From Bifidobacteriaceae bacterium NR021 (GTDB taxonomy: Bacteria; Actinomycetota; Actinomycetes; Actinomycetales; Bifidobacteriaceae), in NCBI GenBank assembly GCA_003585845.1, contig NQOP01000003.1, positions 93,657-99,541 of the forward strand: 5,885 nucleotides of DNA, given 5' to 3'. Position numbers and translations under genes: made by a program. The notes under the pieces are model-generated. The model ran no database searches, was not told where the DNA came from, and saw nothing but the letters and a program-made list of their open reading frames with translations. This document shows positions 4,738 through 5,885 of this stretch, in pieces; within the stretch, counting starts at the first letter, position 1; each line of letters opens with the position of its first letter.

Positions 4738-5556
4738 GTGAAGAAAAGATATATGTTGAGAAATATTTTTAAAACCAAATATAATTTCCATAATATTGTT
4801 TTAATCGTTTTCATTGGACTATTAGCAGGTTTCTTATCAGGATTGTTCGGTGTAGGTGGAGGAATGGTGATAGTTCCTGCATTAACTGTTTTTATGAAAT
4901 TTGATCAGCGTCATGCTGTTGCTACTTCTCTTGTTGCCATAATTATAACGTCACTTTGTGGAAGCATTGTTTACGGTTTAAACGGCAAAGTGTCATTTTT
5001 ATCAGCATTTTTTCTAATAATAGGTTCAGTTTTCGGATCACAAATTGGGGTATATTTTTCACATATTTTGCCTAAAAAAATATTTCCTTGGTGTTTTACA
5101 CTTTTTGTATTACTAGTTATATGTTCTAGTCAAGTTTGGATTCCGTTAAGAAATGTAGATTTTAATGTTAGTTTTTTAAAAGCTATATGTCTTATATTTA
5201 TAGGCGTTGTTTCTGGTATTTTTTCAGGTATTTTAGGCGTTGGTGGCGGAGGAATTATAGTGCCATGCGTGCAACTTTTGCTCGGCATGGGAGACCTTAT
5301 GGCAAGAGGAACTGCTTTGCTTGTCACGCTTCCTACAGTTATAAGTGGTAGTATTGCTAATGCTCGTTACCATTATACTCATTTTACTGAAGGAATTATT
5401 ATCGGTATTTTTGCGACATTTACTGTAAACTTAGGCGCAATAATTGCGCGCAGTATTTCACCTTTTATATGCAATATATTGTTTTGTATTTTCTTGTTCA
5501 GTGTATGCTTACAAATGATATTAAAAACAGGTATTTTAGCTAAGAATAAGCGTTAA
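4738..5556 (+). CDS. TauE/SafE-family membrane permease (sulfite exporter TauE-like)
   Basis: A 272-residue inner-membrane protein, close to the usual family length of about 250-280. Hydrophobic segments lie at roughly 19-50, 60-80, 86-106, 114-132, 147-180, 190-206, 217-236 and 242-262, giving the seven to eight helices expected. The family's internal duplication is very clear: AGFLSGLFGVGGGMVIVPAL at 30-49 is echoed by SGIFSGILGVGGGGIIVPCV at 159-178, each with the GVGGG-x-x-x-VP hallmark. Members export sulfite, sulfoacetate or other small organosulfur or organic anions; the substrate here cannot be read. Start is GTG, fixed by GAGGAGG. The gene stands alone with its own promoter candidate, and no sulfur-metabolism gene is nearby. 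Its base composition is visibly more A+T-rich than the ABC operon, which may reflect transfer or only the hydrophobic codon content. Confidence 0.93.
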   Translation: MKKRYMLRNIFKTKYNFHNIVLIVFIGLLAGFLSGLFGVGGGMVIVPALTVFMKFDQRHAVATSLVAIIITSLCGSIVYGLNGKVSFLSAFFLIIGSVFGSQIGVYFSHILPKKIFPWCFTLFVLLVICSSQVWIPLRNVDFNVSFLKAICLIFIGVVSGIFSGILGVGGGGIIVPCVQLLLGMGDLMARGTALLVTLPTVISGSIANARYHYTHFTEGIIIGIFATFTVNLGAIIARSISPFICNILFCIFLFSVCLQMILKTGILAKNKR

Positions 5557-5562
5557 ATATGT

Positions 5563-5577
5563 AAAGTCTTTGACTTT
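5563..5577 (+). terminator. Weak possible terminator after the TauE/SafE gene
   Basis: AAAGTC-TTT-GACTTT is a 6-bp stem with a 3-base loop that starts seven bases after the stop codon and is followed by TATTTATTT. The stem is A+T-rich and the T-run is interrupted, so termination here would be weak. Confidence 0.35.
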
Positions 5578-5607
5578 TATTTATTTGAAAAAAATAGTTT
5601 TGAATAT

Positions 5608-5636
5608 AAAAAGTGGGGCTTAGATTTAAGCCCCAC
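5608..5636 (-). terminator. Rho-independent terminator acting on leftward transcription
   Basis: GTGGGGCTTA (5613-5622) and TAAGCCCCAC (5627-5636) form a perfect 10-bp stem with a 4-base loop. On the minus strand the stem is followed by TTTTTATATT (5612-5603), the classic T-run. On the plus strand it is followed by GATATAGG, with no T-run. It is therefore a textbook terminator for a transcript coming from the right. It may also slow rightward transcripts leaving the TauE/SafE gene. Confidence 0.8.
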
Positions 5637-5885
5637 GATATAGGAGAATGTTATAAAGTGACTTTTTACAATTATGCCATTTGAGTAACATCTCTTTTTG
5701 CTTGTATAAATTTTATTATCATGTTTTTTGCGTGATAAATAATTATGCAAACTATACTGTATATCCTCACTTCACAGGGTGGGTGCAAAGTGGGTGCACC
5801 TTTTAACGTTAACATCCTGTGCACTCAACCCTAAAGCGTAGACATGTTCCCTCATACAGCCAAATCACGCTCAAAAACCGCGAAA
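5637..5885. other. Right-edge region without a supported gene
   Basis: No gene can be supported in these 249 bases. On the minus strand a frame entering from beyond the edge reads FAVFERDLAV and stops at TGA 5854-5852. It could be the end of a leftward gene served by the 5608-5636 terminator, but ten codons are too few to claim it. On the plus strand a 29-codon ATG frame (5745-5834) has no ribosome site. Other items are a 9-bp direct repeat GTGGGTGCA (5779-5787 and 5790-5798) and a 10-bp palindrome TTAACGTTAA (5803-5812). Confidence 0.5.
5779..5798. repeat. Short direct repeat GTGGGTGCA
   Basis: Two identical 9-bp copies start 11 bp apart, at 5779 and 5790, in a locally G-rich patch amid A+T-rich sequence. 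The spacing is one helical turn. The role is unknown; a protein-binding site is possible. Confidence 0.4.

Noticed and set aside
4576..4791. 71-codon minus-strand frame across the TauE/SafE start
   Set aside because: It overlaps the promoter, ribosome site and first codons of the real gene on the other strand and has no supporting start signals.
4753..5556. Alternative ATG start (codon 6) for the TauE/SafE gene
   Set aside because: The GAGGAGG site is correctly spaced for GTG 4738 and too far from this ATG.
5745..5834. 29-codon plus-strand ATG frame near the right edge
   Set aside because: No ribosome site, and it includes the direct repeat and palindrome; there is no evidence of translation.

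Overview
The window looks like chromosomal DNA from a monoderm bacterium with A+T-rich DNA. Most genes have strong AGGAGG-type ribosome sites, one protein has a lipobox signal peptide, and start codons are mostly ATG with one GTG. A low-GC actinobacterium such as Gardnerella (Bifidobacteriaceae) is my best guess from the overall look, but nothing here proves the genus. I see no rRNA, tRNA, CRISPR array or complete insertion sequence.

Left part (1-2382, minus strand): a tightly packed ABC-2 type export operon, transcribed right to left. It encodes an ATPase (1276-2382), a first membrane permease (486-1265) and a second permease (1-489, cut off by the left edge). The permease genes overlap by four bases (ATGA), and the ribosome site of the first permease overlaps the stop codon of the ATPase gene. 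The three products should form one exporter: an ATPase driving a heterodimeric membrane channel. The substrate cannot be read from the sequence. Upstream of the operon (2383-2821) is a 439-base non-coding stretch. It contains two tandem 23-bp repeats, each with an ATTAA-N3-TTAAT dyad, then a cluster of helically phased A-tracts and repeated ATGTGCAA octamers.

Middle (2822-4424): a small lipoprotein of unknown function (2822-3256, minus strand) is followed by about 570 bases without an intact gene. That stretch holds open but start-less minus-strand frames that look like decayed genes. Next come an intact Phd/YefM-type antitoxin gene (4039-4296, plus strand) and, directly after its stop codon, the C-terminal third or so of a RelE/ParE-type toxin with no start codon (4297-4424). 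The toxin-antitoxin pair appears to have lost its toxin by deletion, leaving an orphan antitoxin. Four WTGATA motifs, three of them exactly 11 bp apart, lie in the antitoxin leader and are good candidates for an autoregulatory operator.

Right part (4425-5885): after about 310 non-coding bases comes a complete TauE/SafE-family membrane permease gene (4738-5556, plus strand) with its own promoter candidate and a GTG start. It is visibly more A+T-rich than the ABC operon. A perfect 10-bp GC-rich hairpin follows at 5613-5636. Its T-run lies on the minus-strand side, so it is best read as the terminator of a leftward transcript coming from beyond or near the right edge. The last 250 bases contain no gene I can support.

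No convincing new multi-gene system is visible. The most notable items are the toxin remnant behind an intact antitoxin, the two sets of phased operator-like repeats, and the decayed coding remnants.
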